A stretch of DNA of 5,645 nt from an uncultured Parvularculaceae bacterium (GTDB lineage: Bacteria; Pseudomonadota; Alphaproteobacteria; Caulobacterales; Parvularculaceae), in contig CAMYNO010000081.1 in NCBI GenBank assembly GCA_947259815.1, positions 1-5,645 on the forward strand, read 5' to 3'. Each line of letters opens with the position of its first letter. Positions within the stretch are counted from its first letter, which is position 1. A model generated the notes under the pieces. It was given only the letters and a program-made list of their open reading frames with translations, searched no databases and had not been told where the DNA came from. Made by a program: the position numbers and the translations under genes. Shown here piece by piece: positions 1 to 5,645 of this stretch.

Positions 1-1461
1 ATGATAAACGGCCATATAGGCGGCGGCGGCGAGGCCGAGCGTTGCTGCGATGATTGGCGCCTCGCCTTTTTTCAGAAATGTCTCCAGTAGAGCTGCAATG
101 GTGAATACAAACACCGGCTCAAGGGCGAGATACGTCCCGCCGGGAAGCAAGATAGCGAGCGCCAGCGCAATTAGCCCCATGATCATCCAGTTAACGAACA
201 AGGATGCAGCAGCGCCAGCGCGTCTGCATAGTGTCGTCCCGGCAAGAAATGCGACCAGCATACTTCCCGCTACAAGTGCGATGCGCGCCGGCCAGGGGTG
301 CGGGTGGTCGAGCGGATGAATGCCGGGCCAGACGCCCAGCGGATAAGACAATATCCAGCCGACCGCGATCGAACCAACGATCACCGCGATCGCGCCGCTC
401 AAGGCGATGGCAAGCGGCGCCAGCCGAAGCACGCCAGTCTTGGCGCCGATGAACACAAGAATGAGAATGGCGGCAATTAAAGCGGCCAAATTCAGTGAAG
501 CCGGCCAATGTAACAGTGTTTGACCGAAGAGGTCGAAATAGGTTTTGTTCCCTTGCGCTTCGATCGTCGATAAATCCATGTCGGCGGCTTTCCGCAACAC
601 GGTCAGAAGATTGTCGCCATGATGAGCGAGACTGTTAATGCTTAGATTATCGACATTGTCCCGCGATGAATGATAAAGGGCGACGCCGCGAGAGAACGCG
701 AAGTTGAGGCCCGCCGCACCAGCCTGTTTGTAAATCGTCATGTCGGTGTTGTTCGGCATCTTGCGATAAACTTCGAACATCAGGGAGTTCGCGACGGGTC
801 GATTTGCCGCGCCGGCGAAGGTTTCAATCAAGCGGGCGTTATTATCGCTGGTCTCAAACATTGTACTCGGACCATCGACGCCGCGCGCTTCAAAGTTCAA
901 CACAAGCTTGACGCGCACCATGTCCGGGTGCTGTTCAGCGAACGCCATAGCGCCGCGCAGACCTGTCTCCTCGCCATCTGCGAAAAGAAATATGATATCG
1001 TTGTTGAAAGTTTCTTTGGCCGTTAGCCGTGCGACCTCAAGCATGGCGGCGATGCTAGCAAGGGCATCCCCGGCGCCCGGCGCGGCAGGCACGCTGTCAT
1101 AATGCGATGTCACCAGAATAGCGTTTTCGCTGGAGCCGCGGCCTTTTTTGACGGCGATGACGTTCTCGATGGCCGTGCATCCCGCGTGCATAGACGTGCA
1201 GAAGTCCGTCTTCTGCATGGACGGCGCATAGCTATAGTTATGAAGCGCCGTCTCGATCCGGTGGCGGATGTGTCCGTTCTCTCTTGAGCTTGCCGGATGT
1301 GGCTTGTTCTCAGGGTTGAGCGATTTCAAAGTTGCATAAGCACGTGAGGCGTCGAAGTCGGTGCGAGGCGGGGTAGGGCCGGTATCAAGGACGCGCAGCC
1401 CGGCAAACATGAGACCCAAAAGGAGTGCGTTCAGAACCAACCATCGCCACGAAGATTTCAT
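1..1461 (-). CDS. Membrane-anchored M28-family zinc aminopeptidase with C-terminal multi-pass domain (3' end cut by window edge)
   Basis: The minus-strand frame opening at ATG 1461 runs 487 codons without a stop to the left edge, so the C-terminus is missing. Residues 7-25 form a hydrophobic anchor after a positively charged start, predicting a periplasmic catalytic domain. The peptidase domain spans about residues 40-295. Visible M28 motifs are SHYDS (His120), AGDALAS (bridging Asp132), DGEETGLRG (catalytic Glu164 and ligand Glu165), NFEARG (Glu191 where many M28 enzymes have Asp) and YHSSRDNVDNLS (His264). NTDMTIYK (239-245) and LAHHGDNLL (278-286) are also typical of the branch resembling eukaryotic ER/vacuolar M28 proteins such as ERMP1. 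About six membrane segments follow (roughly 323-340, 348-371, 393-411, 421-439, 443-462, 469-487). The family removes N-terminal amino acids from peptides using two zinc ions; the substrate here is unknown. The start is supported by a GGGAGGG site and an ATGA overlap with the upstream dctQ-type gene. Family assignment is firm; the role is inferred. Confidence 0.92.
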   Translation of the reverse strand, partial: MKSSWRWLVLNALLLGLMFAGLRVLDTGPTPPRTDFDASRAYATLKSLNPENKPHPASSRENGHIRHRIETALHNYSYAPSMQKTDFCTSMHAGCTAIENVIAVKKGRGSSENAILVTSHYDSVPAAPGAGDALASIAAMLEVARLTAKETFNNDIIFLFADGEETGLRGAMAFAEQHPDMVRVKLVLNFEARGVDGPSTMFETSDNNARLIETFAGAANRPVANSLMFEVYRKMPNNTDMTIYKQAGAAGLNFAFSRGVALYHSSRDNVDNLSINSLAHHGDNLLTVLRKAADMDLSTIEAQGNKTYFDLFGQTLLHWPASLNLAALIAAILILVFIGAKTGVLRLAPLAIALSGAIAVIVGSIAVGWILSYPLGVWPGIHPLDHPHPWPARIALVAGSMLVAFLAGTTLCRRAGAAASLFVNWMIMGLIALALAILLPGGTYLALEPVFVFTIAALLETFLKKGEAPIIAATLGLAAAAYMAVYH

Positions 1462-1967
1462 ATGACCCTCCCTTTGTCGCCAGCGCCGAGGGTCAGCACT
1501 GTCAGCAACCGGACAAAAGCGTGAAATAGGATGACCGCCATCGAAATGGGAATGATGGCGATGACGAGTTGGGTCGGCGCTTCAAGCGTTTCAGTTAGCA
1601 TTTCTCCATGCAGCGCCATAAATACCGGCGTCCCGGCGAGCACGGTTGTGCAGAAGAGAAACACCGCGCCTATCTCTATGAATTGAGCGATGCGCCGCAT
1701 CCATTCGTGTTTCAGTGATGCAGCGTTGACCAAAACGGGATCCGTGCGCCGGCTATAGGCGGCGGTCGCGCCGGCAAATCCAGACCAAATCATTGCGTGC
1801 CGGGCGAGTTCCTCAGTCCAGGCCGGTGGTTCGGAAAAGATATACCGAGCGACAATCTGGACCAGGATGCACGCGGCCATCAGAAGGAGACCAGAGGCGG
1901 CCAAATAAATTGCCGCCCGTTCCAGGGTAACGGATGTGGTCTTTAACACGCGGAGAAGACGTCTCAT
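1458..1967 (-). CDS. dctQ: TRAP transporter small permease subunit (DctQ family)
   Basis: This 169-residue protein has the usual length and layout of the TRAP small membrane subunit, with four predicted membrane segments at about residues 18-39, 54-71, 95-113 and 133-153. The family signature is clear: an ARYIF stretch (40-44) followed by AWTEELARHAMIWSGFAGA (49-67), matching the conserved RY-F/W-EELAR pattern. DctQ packs against the large DctM subunit in the inner membrane and helps dock the periplasmic binding protein; it does not itself carry the transport path. The usual Gly-x-His element after the second helix is replaced by SRRTDPVLV (72-80), a modest divergence. It overlaps the binding-protein gene upstream and the M28 gene downstream by 4 bases each (ATGA). 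A strong GAGGAG ribosome site eight bases upstream supports this start. The symbol is a family name; the substrate is not known to be a C4-dicarboxylate. Confidence 0.93.
   Translation of the reverse strand: MRRLLRVLKTTSVTLERAAIYLAASGLLLMAACILVQIVARYIFSEPPAWTEELARHAMIWSGFAGATAAYSRRTDPVLVNAASLKHEWMRRIAQFIEIGAVFLFCTTVLAGTPVFMALHGEMLTETLEAPTQLVIAIIPISMAVILFHAFVRLLTVLTLGAGDKGRVI
1466..1472 (-). promoter_or_regulatory. Ribosome binding site for the M28 peptidase gene
   Basis: On the minus strand GGGAGGG lies 4 bases before the ATG at 1461, within the last codons of dctQ. With the ATGA overlap it fixes the M28 start, whose first residues form the expected N-terminal membrane anchor. Confidence 0.65.
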
Positions 1968-2962
1968 GATTGCGTCTCCTCAGTTTCTTTGATCCACTTC
2001 CGAAACTGTGCGCTTGCTTCAGTCGTTTCCCACCGTCCTGCGGGGATGGCCTTGCTCGCTTCAATCCATTCCCTTCGCTCCTCATTCGTCAGTGCGATGA
2101 ATTCGATACCTGTTTTCTTGAGCTTTTCCCGGTCACGCTCTTCAACGGTGTTTGTCCATAAACGATTTGCGGTTCGCCCGGCGGCGATGGCTTTTTCAAC
2201 GGTTTCCCTTTGATTGGAGGCAAGTGTTTCGTACCAGTGTTCAGAGATGACGATCATTCGACTCGCCGGTCCCATGCGCAAATCAGTAAAATAGTCGAGC
2301 ACAGCACCATGACCGAAGAGGGGAGCGATATTTGGAGGGTTCAGGTAGGCGTCGACCATGCCGGTTTGCAGCGCTTGTGCGACTTCTTCCCATGCAACCT
2401 GTACGCCGCGCACTTTCCAAGCGTTGAGGAGATCGAGATCGGCCGCGCTTAGAACCCGTAATCGAAGTTGGCGAAGGTCGTCCATGGTGCGCACTGGCTT
2501 GCCGCGCGTAAAAAGGCCGACCATGGAGCCGGTGTAAACGAAATCCGCCAACCGAAAGCCATGCTGTTCGAAGTCTTTGGAAATTCCCTCAATATAGGGC
2601 GTGTCAGTCAGTAGGCGATCCATGTGATCATATGTGTCAATCAGAAATGGGTGGGCGCCTGCAGCAGCCAAAGGCGACCAACGGTTGACTTCGTCGCCGC
2701 CGGTGGCGTTGACTTCGAGCAGCCCCATTCGCACTTGCATGATGCGCTCACGCTCGCCGCCGATCGAACTGTTGGGGAAAAGCTCCGTGTCCAGCCCAGC
2801 TTCGTTCAGCACTCTGGTAAACGCATCGGCCCACACGTAAACGCCATTATGGGTAAGGTCAGAGGGGGTGCTGATCCCGAATTTGATTGTATGGCGCGGA
2901 TCTGTGCAGCTTACCGCAAACGCGCCGGCGCCGATGCCTGCGAGAAGTGCGCGCCGCTTCAT
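1964..2962 (-). CDS. dctP: TRAP transporter substrate-binding protein (DctP family), probable lipoprotein or secreted
   Basis: A 332-residue extracytoplasmic solute receptor of normal family length. The N-terminus is a short export signal: KRR at 2-4, a hydrophobic stretch to about residue 17, and AVSC with Cys19. This could be a lipoprotein cleavage site, although Ala at -3 is less usual than Leu; the RRALLAG start is also faintly Tat-like. The mature part begins with IKFGIST (26-32), as is typical for this family. The segment LRQLRLRV (163-170) carries Arg169 at the position of the near-invariant Arg that pairs with the ligand carboxylate, and VDAYLNPPN (203-211) matches the conserved AEN-P element. 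The protein should bind a small carboxylate-bearing ligand in the periplasm and deliver it to DctQM. Identity of the ligand cannot be read from the sequence. The gene sits between dctM and dctQ, with ATGA overlaps on both sides and a weak GGGG ribosome site five bases upstream, so coupling from dctM is likely. Confidence 0.92.
   Translation of the reverse strand: MKRRALLAGIGAGAFAVSCTDPRHTIKFGISTPSDLTHNGVYVWADAFTRVLNEAGLDTELFPNSSIGGERERIMQVRMGLLEVNATGGDEVNRWSPLAAAGAHPFLIDTYDHMDRLLTDTPYIEGISKDFEQHGFRLADFVYTGSMVGLFTRGKPVRTMDDLRQLRLRVLSAADLDLLNAWKVRGVQVAWEEVAQALQTGMVDAYLNPPNIAPLFGHGAVLDYFTDLRMGPASRMIVISEHWYETLASNQRETVEKAIAAGRTANRLWTNTVEERDREKLKKTGIEFIALTNEERREWIEASKAIPAGRWETTEASAQFRKWIKETEETQS
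1975..1982 (-). promoter_or_regulatory. Strong ribosome binding site for dctQ
   Basis: On the minus strand TGAGGAGA lies 8 bases before the dctQ ATG and inside the end of the dctP-type gene. It is the clearest Shine-Dalgarno sequence in the window. It confirms the ATG at 1967 as the start and suggests that dctQ can be loaded by ribosomes independently as well as by read-through from the 4-base overlap. Confidence 0.7.
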
Positions 2963-4242
2963 ATCAACCCCAGTGCTCGCGGTAGCGCCAAAGACAACTC
3001 CGGAAAGAGTGCAATCAGCAACAGCACAACGAGTTCAGCAACAACAAAAGGAAGGATGCGCCGGCAAAGACTCCAGTAGCCTTCGCCGGCAATGGTCGAG
3101 ACCATCATGATTGCGCCTCCGAGCGGTGGGGTAATGAGGCCGATGGCGAGGTTGAGGCAGATCAAAACGCCGAGTGCAACAGGATGAGAGCCTTGGGCGA
3201 CCGCTATTGGCACCAACAATGGAGCGATCACCGTGAGGCCGAGAAGGAAGTCGAAGCCCATTCCGAGGATCAGGAAGGTCAGCATGATGAGGAGTATGAA
3301 TGCGAAACCAGAAAGGTTCAGTGATTGAACGGACGATGCGATATAGTCGGGAATCTGGTGGAGTACGATCAGATAGCTAAGCAATGAAGCCGCTGCGATG
3401 ATCATGAAGATCGAGCCGGTCAGTAGTGCGGTTCGTTCGACGCCTTCATAGATCGACCGGAAATCTAGTTCTCTTGATGTGAGCCCGATGACAATGGCCG
3501 CGACACAGGCAAGCGCGCCCGCTTCTATTGGGGTCGCTACGCCGAACACGATGCCGCCGAGAATGATAACCGGAAGAAGAAGAGCCGGCAGCGCACGTTT
3601 AAGCGTTGGATATAGGGGCGGAATGTCTTCGACGCCGCCGCCCGGATGGTTTTCGCGCGCGGCGATGATGGCGTTGGTAATGAACAGCGCTGTCGCGAGC
3701 AACAGGCCTGGTACGATGCCTGCGGCGAATAGTGCGGCAACATCCGTTGAAAGGATCGCTCCGTAAAGGATCATGATAATCGAGGGCGGAATGATAGGGC
3801 CGATGACCGATGAGGCGTCCGTAATGGCGCCGGCATATTGCCGGTCATATCCGCGCTGTTCCATCTGCGGGACGAATGTGTTGGAAAGCGCAGCCGCGTC
3901 GGCGGCGGCCGACCCGCTGATCCCGGCGAAGAACAAAGACGTCAGAATATTTACGTGCCCCAAGCCGCCGCGCAGGCGTCCCAGTAGCAAGAGGGAAAAG
4001 TCGATGAGCGCGCGTGTGACGCCGGACCGGTTCATCAACTCACCGGCTAGGATAAATAGCGGCATCGCCATGATGGCGAAGACGTCGACCTGCGAGAATA
4101 TTCGTTGCGGCGCGATCGCCAGGAATTGCTTTGAATCGGTGATGAGATATGCGACAACGGCGCTCGCGCCCAATGCATAGGAAAGGCCAACGCCCGCAGC
4201 AGCGAAGACGACGACCAGTCCTATAACAACAATCGCTTTCAT
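2959..4242 (-). CDS. dctM: TRAP transporter large permease subunit (DctM family)
   Basis: This 427-residue, very hydrophobic protein is full length for the TRAP large permease, which forms the ion-coupled transport path in the inner membrane. Family hallmarks in order are MPLFILAGELMNRSG (60-74), FFAGISGSAAADAAALSNTF (104-123), GYDRQYAGAITDASSVIGPI (131-150) continuing into IPPSIIMILYG (151-161), FGVATPIEAGA (233-243), LGMGFDF (326-332) and GLITPPLGGAIMMVS (368-382). The Thr-Pro-Pro turn and the first SGSAAA loop correspond to re-entrant regions involved in sodium and substrate binding in structurally studied homologues. In many relatives the last motif reads TPPVG followed by N, so the Gly-Gly here is a small variation. 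The start lies 6 bases after the stop of the M81 gene; no convincing Shine-Dalgarno sequence precedes it, which suggests translational coupling. The 3' end overlaps the binding-protein gene by 4 bases. Confidence 0.95.
   Translation of the reverse strand: MKAIVVIGLVVVFAAAGVGLSYALGASAVVAYLITDSKQFLAIAPQRIFSQVDVFAIMAMPLFILAGELMNRSGVTRALIDFSLLLLGRLRGGLGHVNILTSLFFAGISGSAAADAAALSNTFVPQMEQRGYDRQYAGAITDASSVIGPIIPPSIIMILYGAILSTDVAALFAAGIVPGLLLATALFITNAIIAARENHPGGGVEDIPPLYPTLKRALPALLLPVIILGGIVFGVATPIEAGALACVAAIVIGLTSRELDFRSIYEGVERTALLTGSIFMIIAAASLLSYLIVLHQIPDYIASSVQSLNLSGFAFILLIMLTFLILGMGFDFLLGLTVIAPLLVPIAVAQGSHPVALGVLICLNLAIGLITPPLGGAIMMVSTIAGEGYWSLCRRILPFVVAELVVLLLIALFPELSLALPRALGLI
2968..2971 (-). 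promoter_or_regulatory. Weak ribosome binding site for dctP
   Basis: A short GGGG run on the minus strand lies 5 bases before the ATG at 2962, inside the last codons of dctM. It is poor as a Shine-Dalgarno match, so the start is supported mainly by the ATGA overlap and by the export signal that begins right at this Met. Confidence 0.35.
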
Positions 4243-4248
4243 TAGCGC

Positions 4249-5645
4249 TTACAACGCGCCGTCGCGTTTCGTCTCGTCTGCCAAGTCTATGTCGTCAAGC
4301 GGCCAGATCGGGCGCCCGATTTTCGTATAAGGCCGTTTACGGGCATCGCTGTTGAGCGTGCCGGGCGCATCACAATAGATGATTTTGCCGGCGTTCTTGT
4401 TGAAGCTGGCGTAAAAATGATGGGACGATTTAAGGATCAGAATCTTCTTTGCCCAAGGATCAAGGCCCGCTGCGACAAGCCCGCCGGCGCTGAAGGGTTG
4501 CTGGCGCACATCATTCAGCACGATGTCTATGCCATCTGCTGTAATGAGCGCAGTACGCCCCAGCGGCGTCGGCGCGCCGTCGGCGATATGCGGCTGCATG
4601 GCGTCGGTTCGCAATGCGACAACCGTTGCGTCAAGATCTACGGGCTCGCCTGAAAAGCGGCCAACTTTTCCACCAATTCGCAACGGCAGGCGCGCGCCTT
4701 CTCCTGCGGAGAAAGCGATGTCAACGGCGGCCGGGTCCCAGAGATAGGCGACAACGGCGTCTGTGACACCGCGTTTCAAAAGTTCATGCAACAAAAACGT
4801 TGAGTCAGAAGCTGCGCCGCCACCCGGGTTGTCCGACATATCGGCGATCACGACCACGCTGTCTTTAACATCAAGAGCCTCGGTGATTGCATCCTCTACG
4901 GAATAAAGCTGCGCTTGGCCGCGTTCACGAAGTTCAAAGAACTCGCTACAAATCTGGCTTGCCATGCTATCGGCGAGTTTCTGATCGCCGTCAGTGATGA
5001 CAATCACGCCTGCACCGGCGTCTTTGAAGTCAGACCACGGAAAACCATGCGCGAGCGTTATAGAGAGGACGCCAGGATCCTGTTCGCGCGCAAGAATATG
5101 ATCGACAAATTCGCGCATGGGCGGTTGTGCTGTTTGATAGAGGCCAAGCATGGGCGCCCGAGCGAAGCCGACTGTTGGCCTGATCTTTTTTTCGTGTAGA
5201 CGTACACACAGATCATACAGTTCAACCGCGCGGTCTTCGAAATCCGTATGGGGGTATTCCTTGCAGGCTTTGACGAAACTTGCCCGGTTGAGCATCTGCG
5301 ACGTTACATTGCAGTGAAGGTCGAGTAGAAGGCCAATGGGCACGTCGTCGCCGACAACGCCGCGCACGCATCCCAAAATATCGCTCTCGCAATCATCATA
5401 ACCTTCCGCCATCATCGAACCGTGCATGAAGAGTAGAACGATGTCGACGTCGCCGGCTGCTTTTAGATCTTCCAGAAGCCACCTGCGCAGGGTTTCATAA
5501 TCGGCGCTGTTTACTGGCCGACTTGGCTGTGCATGAGCAGAAAGACCGACCACGGCGTCATGGCCGCGACGCTTTGCTTCTTTATAAAAATGCGCGGCGC
5601 CTTTGAGTAAGGGGATGTTCAAATCGGGCGCGCCCATGCTTGATC
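4249..5645 (-). CDS. M81-family metallopeptidase, MlrC-like (5' end cut by window edge)
   Basis: Numbering is from the first in-frame ATG at 5637. From there the product is 462 residues, but the frame stays open to the right edge and known MlrC proteins have roughly 60 more N-terminal residues (including an early Glu/His-rich zinc region), so the true start lies outside. The N-terminal MlrC domain shows MHGSMMAEGYDDCESDIL (71-88), LLDLHCNVT (104-112) and YPHTDFEDRA (128-137). Asp106, His108 and His130 have the Asp-x-His-then-22-residues-His spacing I recall for MlrC zinc ligands. GFPWSDFKDAG (198-208) and DMSDNPGGGAASDSTFLL (266-283) lead to the C-terminal domain, which ends with DVRQQPF (376-382), LKSSHHFYASF (402-412), CDAPGTLN (422-429) and GRPIWPLDD (441-449). 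MlrC hydrolyses linearised microcystin peptides; most homologues act on unknown amide or peptide substrates. No export signal is visible, so a cytoplasmic site is likely. It is probably first in this visible operon segment, 6 bases before dctM. Confidence 0.93.
   Translation of the reverse strand, partial: SSMGAPDLNIPLLKGAAHFYKEAKRRGHDAVVGLSAHAQPSRPVNSADYETLRRWLLEDLKAAGDVDIVLLFMHGSMMAEGYDDCESDILGCVRGVVGDDVPIGLLLDLHCNVTSQMLNRASFVKACKEYPHTDFEDRAVELYDLCVRLHEKKIRPTVGFARAPMLGLYQTAQPPMREFVDHILAREQDPGVLSITLAHGFPWSDFKDAGAGVIVITDGDQKLADSMASQICSEFFELRERGQAQLYSVEDAITEALDVKDSVVVIADMSDNPGGGAASDSTFLLHELLKRGVTDAVVAYLWDPAAVDIAFSAGEGARLPLRIGGKVGRFSGEPVDLDATVVALRTDAMQPHIADGAPTPLGRTALITADGIDIVLNDVRQQPFSAGGLVAAGLDPWAKKILILKSSHHFYASFNKNAGKIIYCDAPGTLNSDARKRPYTKIGRPIWPLDDIDLADETKRDGAL

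Noticed and set aside
191..508. Minus-strand open frame of 105 codons starting at 508
   Set aside because: It is out of frame with the M28 gene, which continues without interruption through this stretch as membrane helices; Arg/His-rich product typical of a shifted frame.
670..1026. Plus-strand open frame of 118 codons
   Set aside because: It is fully antisense to the catalytic domain of the M28 peptidase, whose zinc-site residues are all in the opposite frame.
1..1461. Possibility that the left third of the window is non-coding because no long complete frame is obvious there
   Set aside because: A minus-strand frame from 1461 is open to the window edge for 487 codons and carries a full M28 motif set; it only lacks its stop because of the edge.
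1813..2085. Minus-strand open frame of 90 codons across the dctP/dctQ junction
   Set aside because: A shifted-frame shadow of the two overlapping transporter genes; it has no domain and no suitable start signal.
2624..3079. Plus-strand open frame of 151 codons, opposite the dctP 5' region and dctM 3' end
   Set aside because: It lies antisense to two genes with clear family motifs, has no recognisable domain and no ribosome site, and its composition looks like a reverse-frame shadow.
3773..4180. Plus-strand open frame of 135 codons inside dctM
   Set aside because: It is antisense to the most conserved part of the DctM protein; no family features are seen and codon bias of the opposite strand explains it.
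4249..5645. Microcystin-degradation (mlr) cluster
   Set aside because: Only an MlrC-family enzyme is present; no MlrA, MlrB or MlrD-like gene is visible, and MlrC homologues are widespread in bacteria without this pathway.

Overview
The window holds one compact, single-direction gene block read entirely from the minus strand (right to left). In transcription order it contains an M81/MlrC-family metallopeptidase (5' end beyond the right edge), then DctM-, DctP- and DctQ-type components of a complete TRAP transporter, then a membrane-anchored M28-family zinc aminopeptidase (3' end beyond the left edge). There is essentially no non-coding DNA. The last three junctions (M/P, P/Q, Q/M28) are all 4-base ATGA stop/start overlaps, and the M81-to-dctM gap is 6 bases. 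The five genes are therefore very probably co-transcribed and translationally coupled. The promoter and terminator, if they belong to this unit, lie outside the window.

The organism is a Gram-negative bacterium: a TRAP system with an extracytoplasmic binding protein needs a periplasm. The moderately high GC content judged by eye, the TRAP/MlrC content and the general codon choice suit an alphaproteobacterium, but this is an impression and not a phylogenetic result. No rRNA, tRNA, insertion sequence, CRISPR array, phage gene or sizeable repeat was seen.

A working model for the cluster is as follows. The M28 enzyme, with an N-terminal anchor and a zinc-peptidase domain predicted to face the periplasm, trims an extracellular or periplasmic peptide-like compound. 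The DctP lipoprotein or secreted binding protein captures a carboxylate-bearing product. DctQM imports it using an ion gradient, and the cytoplasmic M81 enzyme hydrolyses it further. M81 enzymes are best known from MlrC, which cleaves linearised microcystin fragments, but most homologues have no known substrate, so the real substrate here is open. The two peptidases flanking a TRAP transporter, and the M-P-Q gene order, are the most noteworthy aspects. The individual protein families are all well known.
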